A program made the translations under genes and the position numbers. This document shows, one piece after another, positions 17,601 to 24,260 of a stretch of DNA of 26,035 nucleotides. The DNA comes from Bacteroidales bacterium (lineage in GTDB: Bacteria; Bacteroidota; Bacteroidia; Bacteroidales; WCHB1-69): assembly GCA_028684405.1 (NCBI GenBank), contig JAQUGA010000012.1, positions 1 through 26,035 of the forward strand. Direction: 5' to 3'. Under the pieces are notes generated by a model that was not told the origin of the DNA, did no database searches, and saw only the letters and a list, made by a program, of their open reading frames with translations. Positions within the stretch are counted from its first letter, which is position 1. Each line of letters begins with the position of its first letter.

Positions 17601-18171
17601 AAATGTGAATGTATTGGTACTTGATACCGAAGTTTACTCAAACACAGGTGGACAAGCTTCAAAAGCAACTCCTGCTGCTGCTGTAGCAAAATTTGCTACT
17701 TCGGGTAAAGCCATTCGCAAAAAAGACTTGGGTGTTATGGCAATGTCATATGGCTATATCTATATTGCTCAAGTAGCAATGAATGCAAGTCAATCACACT
17801 ATTTAAAAGTTATCAGAGAAGCTGAAGCTTTCAACGGACCATCCCTAATCATTGCTTATGCTCCATGTATTAACCATGGAATAATGGCAGGAATGGGTAA
17901 AACTCAAGAACAAGAGAAATTAGCCGTTGAATGTGGATATTGGACACTTTGGAAATACAATCCAGAATTGGTAAAAGAAGGTAAAAATCCATTTACCATT
18001 GATTCTAAAGAACCAGATTGGACAAAATTCCAAACTTACATCAAATCAGAAGTTCGTTTTAATTCATTAGCAAAAACCTTCCCTGATAGAGCAGAAATGC
18101 TTTATAAGAAAACAGAGGAAAATGCAAAATGGAGATACAACCAATATCAAAGATTTGCCAAAAACGACTAA
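14644..18171 (+). CDS. nifJ: Pyruvate:ferredoxin (flavodoxin) oxidoreductase
   Basis: 1175-residue homodimer-type PFOR that converts pyruvate and CoA to acetyl-CoA and CO2, reducing ferredoxin; cytoplasmic, oxygen-sensitive, central to anaerobic metabolism. Domain order is complete: POR_N pyrimidine-binding domain (EVAAIYPITPSSNMAEYVD, VVEMQSEAGAAGAVHG), domains II and III with RTKETGANGDPLYLDV, EKR linker, two 4Fe-4S clusters (C691/C694/C697/C701 and C747/C750/C753/C757), and the TPP domain with GGDGWAYDIGYGG (965-977) and SNTGGQASKATP. Proximal-cluster cysteines are C815, C818, C843 and C1075, matching the spacing in structurally known PFOR. The length fits the family (1170-1200). Single gene with its own strong promoter and terminator. 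No frameshift or lost catalytic residue is seen. Confidence 0.98.
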   Translation: MTQKRKFLTCDGNYAAAHVAYMFSEVAAIYPITPSSNMAEYVDEWSAYGRENIFGDTVKVVEMQSEAGAAGAVHGSLQAGALTSTYTASQGLLLMIPNMYKMAGELLPAVFHVSARSLAAQALSIFGDHSDVMSTRQTGFAMLATGSVQEIMDLAPIAHLASIKCRVPFMHFFDGFRTSHEIQKVEVADQEVLKELLDREALNEFRQNALNPEHPVTRGTAQNPDIYFQTREVQNKFHDAVPDVVEDYMQKINKLYGTEYHPFTYYGHAEAENILVAIGSITETIKEVIDSLVAKGEKVGLISVHLYRPFSSKYFFNVLPKSVKRICVLDRTKETGANGDPLYLDVVELFNTKQERPLIIGGRYGLSSKDTTPAHIVSVFNNLKMNEPKHLFTVGIVDDVTFKSLPLIPDVSVVPKGTYEAKFYGLGSDGTVGANKNTIKIIGETTDKYCQAYFAYDSKKSGGFTTSHLRFGDKPIRAPYLINTADFVACHVPAYLNQYDMLKGLKKGGTFLLNSTWSVEETKKRLPDHMKKYLAQNNISMHIINATEIAEELGLGNRTNTIMQSAFFKLSNVIPFEQATKEMKNAIVKSYGRKGEAIVKMNSDAVDRGANTTKVEIPAEWANIVLTEEEDHRDVPAFIKNIMEPMTAQQGDNLPVSAFLGREDGSFPAGTTQYEKRGIAVNVPEWLHDNCIQCNQCAYVCPHAAIRPFLLTDEELANAPADTKTVKANGKALAGLQFRMQVSVLDCTGCGNCADICPAPNKALEMKHLETQLHEADRWEYMHCKVGYKDTLLPRAQSVKNSQFVQPLFEFSGACAGCGETPYIKAITQLFGERMIIANATGCSSIFGGSAPATPYTTNLKSGRGPAWANSLFEDNAEYGFGMATGVEQIREHIANKLTPEMEGNMSADTKEAIKNWLEKMDSGNESVDPSNKLIACLEKESSQVAKDMLDLKHYFIQKSHWIFGGDGWAYDIGYGGLDHVLASGKNVNVLVLDTEVYSNTGGQASKATPAAAVAKFATSGKAIRKKDLGVMAMSYGYIYIAQVAMNASQSHYLKVIREAEAFNGPSLIIAYAPCINHGIMAGMGKTQEQEKLAVECGYWTLWKYNPELVKEGKNPFTIDSKEPDWTKFQTYIKSEVRFNSLAKTFPDRAEMLYKKTEENAKWRYNQYQRFAKND

Positions 18172-18185
18172 TCGTAATTTTCAAT

Positions 18186-18216
18186 AAAAAAAGCCGGCCT
18201 TGTGTCGGCTTTTTTT
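18186..18216 (+). terminator. Rho-independent terminator of nifJ
   Basis: AAAAAAAGCCG pairs with CGGCTTTTTTT around a 9-nt loop, 15 nt after the nifJ stop, with the T-run forming the right arm. Confidence 0.9.
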
Positions 18217-18539
18217 ATTATATGCCTCAGTAAAGTCCAAAGAGGAGTTCAACAACCTATGTTTTTTAAACAAAAAAAACTTTCAATGTAATATGATCCG
18301 AGGATTTTGTCATAAAAACATATTTCTGACTCCCTTAAAAGACAAGTCGGGATAATTATTGAAAAATATACCAGCTTCTTTTAATTTGAAGTTCGTGCCA
18401 CGAAAAACACTTATATTCCTATTTCATAGCCAAGTTCGTAAATATCGTGCTGTCTGATTTACATTTGCAAAGTGACAAAGCAATGAATATCAGCCATGTA
18501 ATAAACATTCAGTAGAGAGATTTAAAGTTTCAAAAAAGA
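18217..18539. other. Intergenic stretch between nifJ terminator and tRNA-Cys promoter
   Basis: About 320 nt with no supported gene on either strand. A small inverted repeat (TTCGT-gcc-ACGAA) near 18390 is too short to call. I see no recognisable RNA or mobile element. Confidence 0.5.
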
Positions 18540-18570
18540 TTTGCAAAAAGAGATTTTATTATTATCTTTG
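18540..18570 (+). promoter_or_regulatory. Promoter of tRNA-Cys
   Basis: TTTG (18540-18543), 19-nt spacer, TATCTTTG (18563-18570): a full match to the Bacteroidetes sigma consensus, 14 nt before the mature tRNA 5' end. Confidence 0.85.
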
Positions 18571-18584
18571 CACTCTAAAGTAAA

Positions 18585-18658
18585 GGTCTCTTGGCCGAGC
18601 GGCTAGGCACCGGTCTGCAAAACCGTCTACTCCGGTTCGAATCCGGAAGAGACCTCCA
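18585..18658 (+). tRNA. tRNA-Cys (anticodon GCA)
   Basis: Cloverleaf: acceptor GGTCTCT / AGAGACC, D-arm GCCG...GGC, anticodon loop CTGCAAA with GCA at the anticodon position, T-arm TCCGG-TTCGAAT-CCGGA. The discriminator base is U (18655), the known identity element of tRNA-Cys, and CCA is encoded at 18656-18658. The first anticodon-stem pair is a C/U mismatch. Flanked by its own promoter and terminator. Confidence 0.97.
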
Positions 18659-18660
18659 CT

Positions 18661-18688
18661 AAAAAGCGTATCCTGGGATACGCTTTTT
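18661..18688 (+). terminator. Terminator of tRNA-Cys
   Basis: AAAAAGCGTATCC / GGATACGCTTTTT with a minimal loop and a T-run, starting 2 nt after the encoded CCA. Confidence 0.9.
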
Positions 18689-18737
18689 TTATTTCTCGAA
18701 AATTTGAATCCCAAAACTTGTTAGGCACAAAAAAACA

Positions 18738-18766
18738 AAGCAGGCTATTGGGGAAATAGCCTGCTT
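18738..18766 (-). terminator. Terminator of tRNA-Phe (minus strand)
   Basis: Perfect 12-bp stem (AAGCAGGCTATT / AATAGCCTGCTT) with a 5-nt loop. On the minus strand it is followed by TGTTTTTTT, the U-tract, and lies about 45 nt downstream of the tRNA-Phe 3' end. Confidence 0.85.
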
Positions 18767-18809
18767 CTTAACCAAAACACACAAAATGAAATGGGGGTTG
18801 CCCTTTTCG

Positions 18810-18882
<73 letters not shown>

Positions 18883-18898
18883 ATTCTTAATTCGACTG

Positions 18899-18928
18899 CA
18901 AAGATACAATTAAAAATTATATTTCCAA
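18899..18928 (-). promoter_or_regulatory. Promoter of tRNA-Phe (minus strand)
   Basis: On the minus strand TTG (18928-18926), 19 nt, then TATCTTTG (18906-18899), exact TAnnTTTG, 17 nt before the tRNA. The -33 element lies inside the first TTTCCAAGAAA repeat. Confidence 0.8.
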
Positions 18929-18952
18929 GAAAAATCTTTCATTTCCAAGAAA
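18922..18952. repeat. Two direct copies of the dyad TTTCCAAGAAA
   Basis: TTTCCAAGAAA occurs at 18922-18932 and again at 18942-18952, exactly 20 bp apart (about two helical turns). Each copy is itself an inverted repeat (TTTC-caa-GAAA). They sit between the divergent tRNA-Phe and coaX promoters; an operator role is a guess. Confidence 0.4.
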
Positions 18953-18957
18953 TAAAA

Positions 18958-18965
18958 TATCTTTG
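18958..18965 (+). promoter_or_regulatory. -7 box for coaX
   Basis: TATCTTTG, exact TAnnTTTG, 17 nt before the ATG at 18983. The -33 region is poor (TTTC). Its position argues against the upstream GTG at 18968 as start. Confidence 0.6.
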
Positions 18966-18982
18966 CAGTGAAAATCAGATAT

Positions 18983-19711
18983 ATGAATCTAATAATTGAC
19001 ATCGGAAATACAAAACAAAAGCTAGCATTGGTCAAAAACAACAGCATTATTTCCATTGTTTCAGTACCGAAAATAGAAAAAGCTATGCTGGAGGAGATTT
19101 TTTTGAAACACAAAATAAAAAAAGCAATTGTTAGCAATGTTCGCAAAGAAAATGAAATAACAGATCTTCTTGATTTTCTTTTGCAACATACAAAAGTCGT
19201 TAAGTTTCAGAGTTTAACAAAATTTCCAATTCAAAATGCATATCAAACTCCAGATTCATTAGGAACCGACAGATTTGCTGTTGCCGCTGGAAGCCAACTG
19301 TATGCAAAAGGAAGCGATGTACTCGTCATTCAGGTTGGAACCTGCATTACCTATGAATTTATTGACAAAAACTCAGTGTATTATGGAGGAGCTATCTCAC
19401 CAGGTGCTTTCATGCGATTTGAATCAATGCACCGCTTTACAGGAAAACTCCCTTTGGTAGAATACCGAGAAATTTCTAACATTACAGGAAAGAACACCGA
19501 AGAGTCGATATTATCGGGGGTTCTTTTTGGAATTGTTTCAGAAATTGATGGGAACATCGAAAAATATAAAAAAACCTACCCTGATTTAAGAATAATTATG
19601 ACAGGTGGAGGAGCCAAATACTTTGATAAGTTATTAAAAAATGAGATATTTGCAGTCCCTAATCTTGTGATTATCGGGTTAAACTATTTACTGGAAATAC
19701 ATGAAGAATAA
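18983..19711 (+). CDS. coaX: Type III pantothenate kinase
   Basis: 242 residues; phosphorylates pantothenate in the first step of coenzyme A synthesis, ASKHA fold, cytoplasmic. Evidence: the start MNLIIDIGNTKQKLAL carries the N-terminal DxGN phosphate motif, DSLGTDR (91-97) is the GxDR motif, then VGTCITYEFID (118-128), YYGGAISPGAFMR and a C-terminal MTGGGAKYF. I chose the ATG at 18983: the -7 box ends at 18965, so the GTG at 18968 would lie at or before the transcription start, and MNLIIDIGNT is the family-typical beginning. Odd point: the third motif, normally D-x-GT with a catalytic Asp, reads Q117-V-GT. The gene overlaps the next by 11 nt and heads an envelope-protein cluster. Function is likely but activity is uncertain because of Q117. 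Confidence 0.88.
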   Translation: MNLIIDIGNTKQKLALVKNNSIISIVSVPKIEKAMLEEIFLKHKIKKAIVSNVRKENEITDLLDFLLQHTKVVKFQSLTKFPIQNAYQTPDSLGTDRFAVAAGSQLYAKGSDVLVIQVGTCITYEFIDKNSVYYGGAISPGAFMRFESMHRFTGKLPLVEYREISNITGKNTEESILSGVLFGIVSEIDGNIEKYKKTYPDLRIIMTGGGAKYFDKLLKNEIFAVPNLVIIGLNYLLEIHEE

Positions 19712-20975
19712 CATAAAAGCACTTATTATCATCCTCATTATTTTCATTTTTTCGAATGAATTAATGGGTCAAAACAAAATCAGTTCTCCCTACTCTCGCT
19801 ACGGCATTGGAAACCTACAAGGCCGAAACACGCTCGCTATAAGCAGCATGGGAGGGTTAAACAAGGCCGTTTCTGGACCTCTTATTATTAACCCAGGAAA
19901 TCCGGCATCGTATAGTGCCATTGATACCTTGTCATTTTTATTTGACGGAGCCCTGATTGTTGACAATACAAACCTAAGCACCTCCGAGTTATCTCAATCG
20001 ACGAACTACGTTTCGCTCAGCTACTTCACCGTTGGATTTCCTCTGCATCGAAAATGGAAAACCAGCATCGGTCTCCTACCCTACAGCGAAATTGGATATA
20101 AAATTTACGACAAGCAACAACTGGACAATATTGGAAATGCTACTTTTAAGTACGAAGGAGATGGTGGGCTGTCTCAAGTATATTGGGGAAACAGCTATCA
20201 GCTACTTTCAAATTTATCTATCGGACTAAACGCTTCCTATATTTTTGGAAATTTAATACGAACTCGTCAAGTTGAATTCGACGCTGAAAATGCATTTAAC
20301 ACTTTGAATAAAGTAACCAACCAAATCGGTGGATACATGTTTCAAACAGGCCTGATGCACACTTTGGATATTAAAGAAAAATATTATTTACAAACGGGAC
20401 TCACCTACGGAATAAAATCGTCTTTAAAATCGACAGATGATTTTTTCTCAGCTACGTACACGCTCAATTCTGCAAAAGAAGAGTTGATGAAAGATACCCT
20501 CGAAAATTTCGAAAACCAGAATGGTAAAATTGAAATCCCGATGTCGATTGGTGCGGGCGTCGTATTTGGTAAAAAAGACAACTTTATGTTTGGTTTGGAT
20601 GCAGAATGGCAAAAATGGGAAGATTTCCGATTTTTTGGAAAAAGCGACTCCCTGAAAAACAGTTTGACAATAAGTGCAGGAGGAATGTATATTCCATCGG
20701 CAAATAGCTCTTCCGTTTTTAAACGAACAAAATACAGTGCCGGTTTTCGCTACCAGCAATCGGCATTAGAACTCAAAAACACAGCCATTAACGACATGGC
20801 AATATCACTTGGATTAGGAATTCCAATACTACGTTCTAAAAATCACATAAATATTGGCATAGAAATTGGTCAAATGGGTACCATCAATAACGATTTAATT
20901 AAAATGAATTATTTCCGCTTTCAAATCGGAATACAATTTTATGAAAGATGGTTTCAACGCAGAAAATTTGATTAG
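19701..20975 (+). CDS. Outer-membrane beta-barrel protein (coaX-linked Bacteroidetes family)
   Basis: 424 residues with a signal peptide (hydrophobic about 6-19, cleavage near MGQ at 22-24). The mature part begins NKISSPYSRYGIGNLQGRN, then many alternating aromatic/polar strands and Gly-rich turns typical of an outer-membrane barrel (for example INPGNPASYSAIDTLSF and MSIGAGVVFGKKDNFMFGLD), loosely like the FadL/PorV type. It has no TonB box or plug domain. I recognise the 'SPYSRYGIG...NPASYSA' start from uncharacterised Bacteroidetes proteins next to coaX but know no proven function. The start overlaps coaX by 11 nt, and a TPR gene follows after 72 nt, so it probably belongs to one transcript. 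Confidence 0.75.
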   Translation: MKNNIKALIIILIIFIFSNELMGQNKISSPYSRYGIGNLQGRNTLAISSMGGLNKAVSGPLIINPGNPASYSAIDTLSFLFDGALIVDNTNLSTSELSQSTNYVSLSYFTVGFPLHRKWKTSIGLLPYSEIGYKIYDKQQLDNIGNATFKYEGDGGLSQVYWGNSYQLLSNLSIGLNASYIFGNLIRTRQVEFDAENAFNTLNKVTNQIGGYMFQTGLMHTLDIKEKYYLQTGLTYGIKSSLKSTDDFFSATYTLNSAKEELMKDTLENFENQNGKIEIPMSIGAGVVFGKKDNFMFGLDAEWQKWEDFRFFGKSDSLKNSLTISAGGMYIPSANSSSVFKRTKYSAGFRYQQSALELKNTAINDMAISLGLGIPILRSKNHINIGIEIGQMGTINNDLIKMNYFRFQIGIQFYERWFQRRKFD

Positions 20976-21047
20976 TACACAATAATTTAAATAAAAACAA
21001 GTTGAATAAACAAACAAAAACTAATAAACAAAAAAAAGCAAATAAAA

Positions 21048-22583
21048 ATGAAAGCAAGTTTTAAACTATTCATGTTAGCAATTGCAATACTATTTTCCAC
21101 TCCAATGTTAATAGCTCAAACTGACGAAGAAAGCAATGACACCGAAAATGCTACCGAAAGCCGTTGGGGTTTGGACAGTGCTGAATGTGTAAAAAACTTC
21201 TCTTTATATAGGGAATTTTATCGTCAAAACAATTATAAGGATTCTTATGAACCTTGGCAAAAAGTTTTAAATGACTGTCCTCAAGCCTCTAAAAATATTT
21301 ATATAAACGGGACAGTTATTCTTAATTATCAGCTCAGAAATACAAAAAATATTAGTCGCAAAGAAAGATTGGTAGATACCTTGATGATGGTCTACGACAA
21401 TCGAATAGCTAATTTTGGAGAAGAAGGTTATGTATTAGGGCGCAAAGCCATCGACTATATTCGCTATGTTCCAGATTTTTTTGTAAAAAGAGCATCTGCT
21501 GAAAAAGATCCAGAAAAACTCAAACTAATAAATGATAGCATTATTGAAATTTGGAATAAAGCATATCAAATGTTTGAGCGTTCGATTGATTTAGAAAAAA
21601 ACTCTTCTTCGGCTCCAATTGTAGATGCTTATTTCCAAACTACGGAAATTTACTTCAAAAATAATAATTTAGAAAAAGACATTATTATTGAAGCATACGA
21701 CAAAGCCAGTGATATTCTTGATTTTAACATCAATGAGCAAACCGACAAATTGGCAAGTGCATTTCATGAAATGGAGGCCATGAAAAAAGCAAATGAAGAA
21801 GGCACTATCGACGAGGCTACTTTTGAAAAAATGATAAATAAATTTGAAAAAGACACGGCTCATATCATCCGTACTTTAGATGGATACAAAACTGTAAAAA
21901 GCAATATTGAAACACGCTTTACTCCTTATGCAACCTGCGAAGACCTCGTAAATATTTACAGTAAAAAAATGCAAGGGAACGAAGAAAATGTTGATTTTTT
22001 GACAAAAGTAACACGATTAATGAATCGTAAAAAATGTATTGATAATCCAGTTTTCTTTACTGCAACCGAAAATCTTCACCGCGTTCAGCCAACGGCAAAC
22101 TCTTCCTTCTTAATGGGTTATATGCTTTTCCGAAAAGAGGAATACTCAAAAGCAAAAGAATATTTAGAAAAAGCTGTAAGTAAATATGAAAAAGAATCCG
22201 ATAAAGCTTCAGCATATATTATGTTGGTGGAAGTGAGCAGCAAATTGGGTCAATATTCAACTGCTCGTCAGTATGCTTATAAATACGCAGAAGCAGTTCC
22301 AACAAGCGGAGTACCATACTTGCTTATCGGCGACATGTATGCTGCTACAGCGACCAGTTGCGGCGACAATGAGCTAACTACTCGGGTTGCATATTGGGCT
22401 GCTGCTGACAAATACAATCGTGCAAAACAAATTGATAAATCGATTGAAGAAGAAGCCAACCAAAGAATAAATAGAATTCGGGGCCGTTTTCCTGATAAAA
22501 ACACGATCTTTTTCTATGGATTAAAACAAGGACAATCCTATACCGTCGGTTGTTGGATTAATGAAACTACAACCGTTCGCTAA
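21048..22583 (+). CDS. Secreted/periplasmic TPR protein
   Basis: 511 residues. Signal peptide: MKASFKLFMLAIAILF then likely cleavage after IAQ (22-24). The rest is strongly helical, with tetratricopeptide repeats; the clearest pair is at about 346-425 (FLMGYMLFRKEEYSKAKEYL, then ASAYIMLVEVSSKLGQYSTA). Earlier repeats are degenerate, and a charged helical stretch (about 225-275) could form a coiled coil. TPR proteins of this kind scaffold protein complexes; no partner can be named. It ends TAA directly followed by the lptC ATG, and lies 72 nt after the barrel gene, suggesting a shared envelope-related role. Confidence 0.75.
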   Translation: MKASFKLFMLAIAILFSTPMLIAQTDEESNDTENATESRWGLDSAECVKNFSLYREFYRQNNYKDSYEPWQKVLNDCPQASKNIYINGTVILNYQLRNTKNISRKERLVDTLMMVYDNRIANFGEEGYVLGRKAIDYIRYVPDFFVKRASAEKDPEKLKLINDSIIEIWNKAYQMFERSIDLEKNSSSAPIVDAYFQTTEIYFKNNNLEKDIIIEAYDKASDILDFNINEQTDKLASAFHEMEAMKKANEEGTIDEATFEKMINKFEKDTAHIIRTLDGYKTVKSNIETRFTPYATCEDLVNIYSKKMQGNEENVDFLTKVTRLMNRKKCIDNPVFFTATENLHRVQPTANSSFLMGYMLFRKEEYSKAKEYLEKAVSKYEKESDKASAYIMLVEVSSKLGQYSTARQYAYKYAEAVPTSGVPYLLIGDMYAATATSCGDNELTTRVAYWAAADKYNRAKQIDKSIEEEANQRINRIRGRFPDKNTIFFYGLKQGQSYTVGCWINETTTVR

Positions 22584-23150
22584 ATGAACTTTCAATTCTC
22601 ACAGTTTGCAAAACATTATTTCAAGATTGTCGCCATGGCGACAATCTTGTTTTGTTCTTGTGAGAACGATATCGCCACCGTACAGAGCTTAACGGTAAAA
22701 GACAATGTTCCGGACGAATCAGCAAAAGAAGTTACTGTAATCCGAAGCGATTCGGGAAAAGTTGAGTTTGTTTTGGAAGCAGCAACTCTGAATAAATTCT
22801 ACAAAGAAGAAACCTATACCGAATTTCCAGATGGTATAAAGGTATCGACCTATGATAACTCAAAAGAGCAAATAAACCAGCTCACTGCTAACTGGGCTAT
22901 CAACAACGAATCAAAAAAGATGATGGAAGCAAAAAGCAATGTTGTTATTACCAATCATCAAACCAACGAAATTATTGAAACCGAACATATTGTTTGGGAT
23001 CAATTAAATCATACTATTTATTCGAATGTTTTCATTAAAAGAACCAACGAAGAAGGCGTAATGTACGGGGATGGTTTTGATGCCGATGAATCTTTCTCTA
23101 AATATACTATCCGAAACCCAAGGGCGACCCTTTATGTTTACGAAGAGTAA
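22584..23150 (+). CDS. lptC: LptC-like LPS-export lipoprotein
   Basis: 188 residues. The N-terminus has a hydrophobic stretch (about 14-24) ending in a Cys-rich lipobox-like site (LFCSC, lipidated Cys probably C26). After it comes an OstA/LptC-type beta-jellyroll region: EVTVIRSDSGKVEFVLEAAT, YKEETYTEFPDGIKVSTYD, LTANWAINNESKKMMEAKSN and NEIIETEHIVWDQLNHTIYS, which follows the LptC pattern of lipid-binding strands. LptC receives LPS from LptB2FG and passes it to LptA in the periplasm; this Bacteroidetes form would be anchored by lipid rather than by a helix. It abuts the TPR stop (TAAATG) with no gap. A perfect 28-nt palindrome spans its signal-peptide codons. The 3' end is convergent with prfB, 17 nt apart. 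Confidence 0.78.
   Translation: MNFQFSQFAKHYFKIVAMATILFCSCENDIATVQSLTVKDNVPDESAKEVTVIRSDSGKVEFVLEAATLNKFYKEETYTEFPDGIKVSTYDNSKEQINQLTANWAINNESKKMMEAKSNVVITNHQTNEIIETEHIVWDQLNHTIYSNVFIKRTNEEGVMYGDGFDADESFSKYTIRNPRATLYVYEE
22622..22649 (+). repeat. Perfect 28-nt palindrome, terminator-like, inside lptC
   Basis: Arms CAAGATTGTCGC (22622-22633) and GCGACAATCTTG (22638-22649) flank CATG; the 28 bases as a whole equal their own reverse complement. In RNA this gives a 12-bp stem with a 4-nt loop, followed by TTTTGTTCTTG. It encodes residues 13-22 of the LptC signal region, in frame. It may act as an attenuator or processing site within the operon; that is inference. Confidence 0.7.
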
Positions 23151-23167
23151 TTATTAAGCATAAAACG

Positions 23168-24260
23168 CTACTTGTTTTTTCCGTATTTCATTAAATACGA
23201 CTTAATAAAGTCGTCAATTTCTCCATCCATAACGGCCTGAACATTGGATGTTTCAGTGCCTGTTCGAACATCCTTCACAAGCTTGTATGGATGCATTACA
23301 TAGTTGCGGATTTGTGCTCCAAAATCAATTTTCGACTTTGAGTTTTCCAATTGATCATGTTTCTCTTTTTTCTTTTGAAGTTCAATGTCATACAAACGAG
23401 ATTTAAGCACAAGCATTGCTTTTTCGCGATTTTGAAGCTGCGAGCGAGTTTCCTGACATTCTACCACGATTCCGGAAGGAGCGTGATGAAGCCTGACCGC
23501 AGTTTCAACTTTATTAACATTTTGTCCACCCGGCCCGCTCGAACGGAAAGTATCCCAGCTAATATCTGATGGGTTAATCTCTATATCAATGTTCTCATCC
23601 ACAATGGGATACACAAAAACAGAAGAAAAGGAAGTATGACGCTTATTGGCCGAATCAAATGGAGACAAGCGAACCAAGCGATGAACTCCAATTTCACTTT
23701 TAAGAAAACCAAAAGCGAAATCGCCTTGAAACTCGATGGTTGCCGATTTAATACCAGCACCGTCGCCCTCTTGTCGATCAATTAATTTGGTCGAAAAATT
23801 ATTATTTTCTCCCCAACGCAAATACATCCTCATCAACATTTCTGCCCAATCCTGACTTTCTGTACCACCAGCACCAGGTGTAATATTCATCAAAGCCGAC
23901 ATCCGATCTTCCTCCTGCCCCATCATGTTGCGGAATTCTATGTCTTCAAGACGTTTGATGGTGAGTAAATAATGCTTTTCGAGCTCTTCAATACTTACTT
24001 CTTGTTGCTCGAAAAACTCAAATAAAACCAATAAATCTTCATAGGAGGCTTCAACTGTTTTGAAAGCATCTGTCCAAGACTTAAGAATATTTATTTCTTT
24101 AAGTAAATTTTGTGCATTTTTGGAGTTACTCCAAAAATCAGGATCTTGGGTTTTTAGTTCTTTGTCCGAAATTTCATACAATTTTCGTTCAATGTCAAAG
24201 AAACCTCCTCAGGTTCTCAATGCGTCCTTTAATCTCTTTTAAGTTCTCTTTATAAACCAT
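23168..24260 (-). CDS. prfB: Peptide chain release factor 2, with programmed +1 frameshift
   Basis: RF2, which releases peptides at UGA and UAA. Two reading frames must be joined. Frame 0 starts ATG at 24260 and encodes 21 residues (MVYKENLKEIKG...RRFL) ending at UGA 24197-24195; the +1 frame resumes with GAC at 24196 and gives 342 residues (DIERKLYEISDKEL...). Total about 363, close to E. coli RF2 (365). The slip site AGGAGG TTT CTT TGA C matches the known autoregulatory prfB signal. RF2 marks: stop-recognition SPF in VRLSPFDSANKRHTSF, and catalytic GGQ in RSSGPGGQNVNKVE with Ser before GPGGQ. The frame-0 start overlaps the recX stop by 11 nt. Calling only the downstream frame would miss the N-terminus. 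Not a pseudogene. Confidence 0.95.
24194..24209 (-). promoter_or_regulatory. prfB programmed frameshift signal
   Basis: On the minus strand: AGGAGG (24209-24204), TTT, slippery CTT (24200-24198), in-frame TGA (24197-24195), then C. Spacing is the same as in the E. coli signal (AGGGGG TAT CTT TGA C). Low RF2 leaves the UGA unread and favours +1 slippage, giving autoregulation. Confidence 0.93.

Noticed and set aside
24181..24260. prfB as a frameshift-damaged pseudogene
   Set aside because: The slip site, spacing and downstream frame match the classic programmed RF2 frameshift, and both frames are needed to reach normal length.
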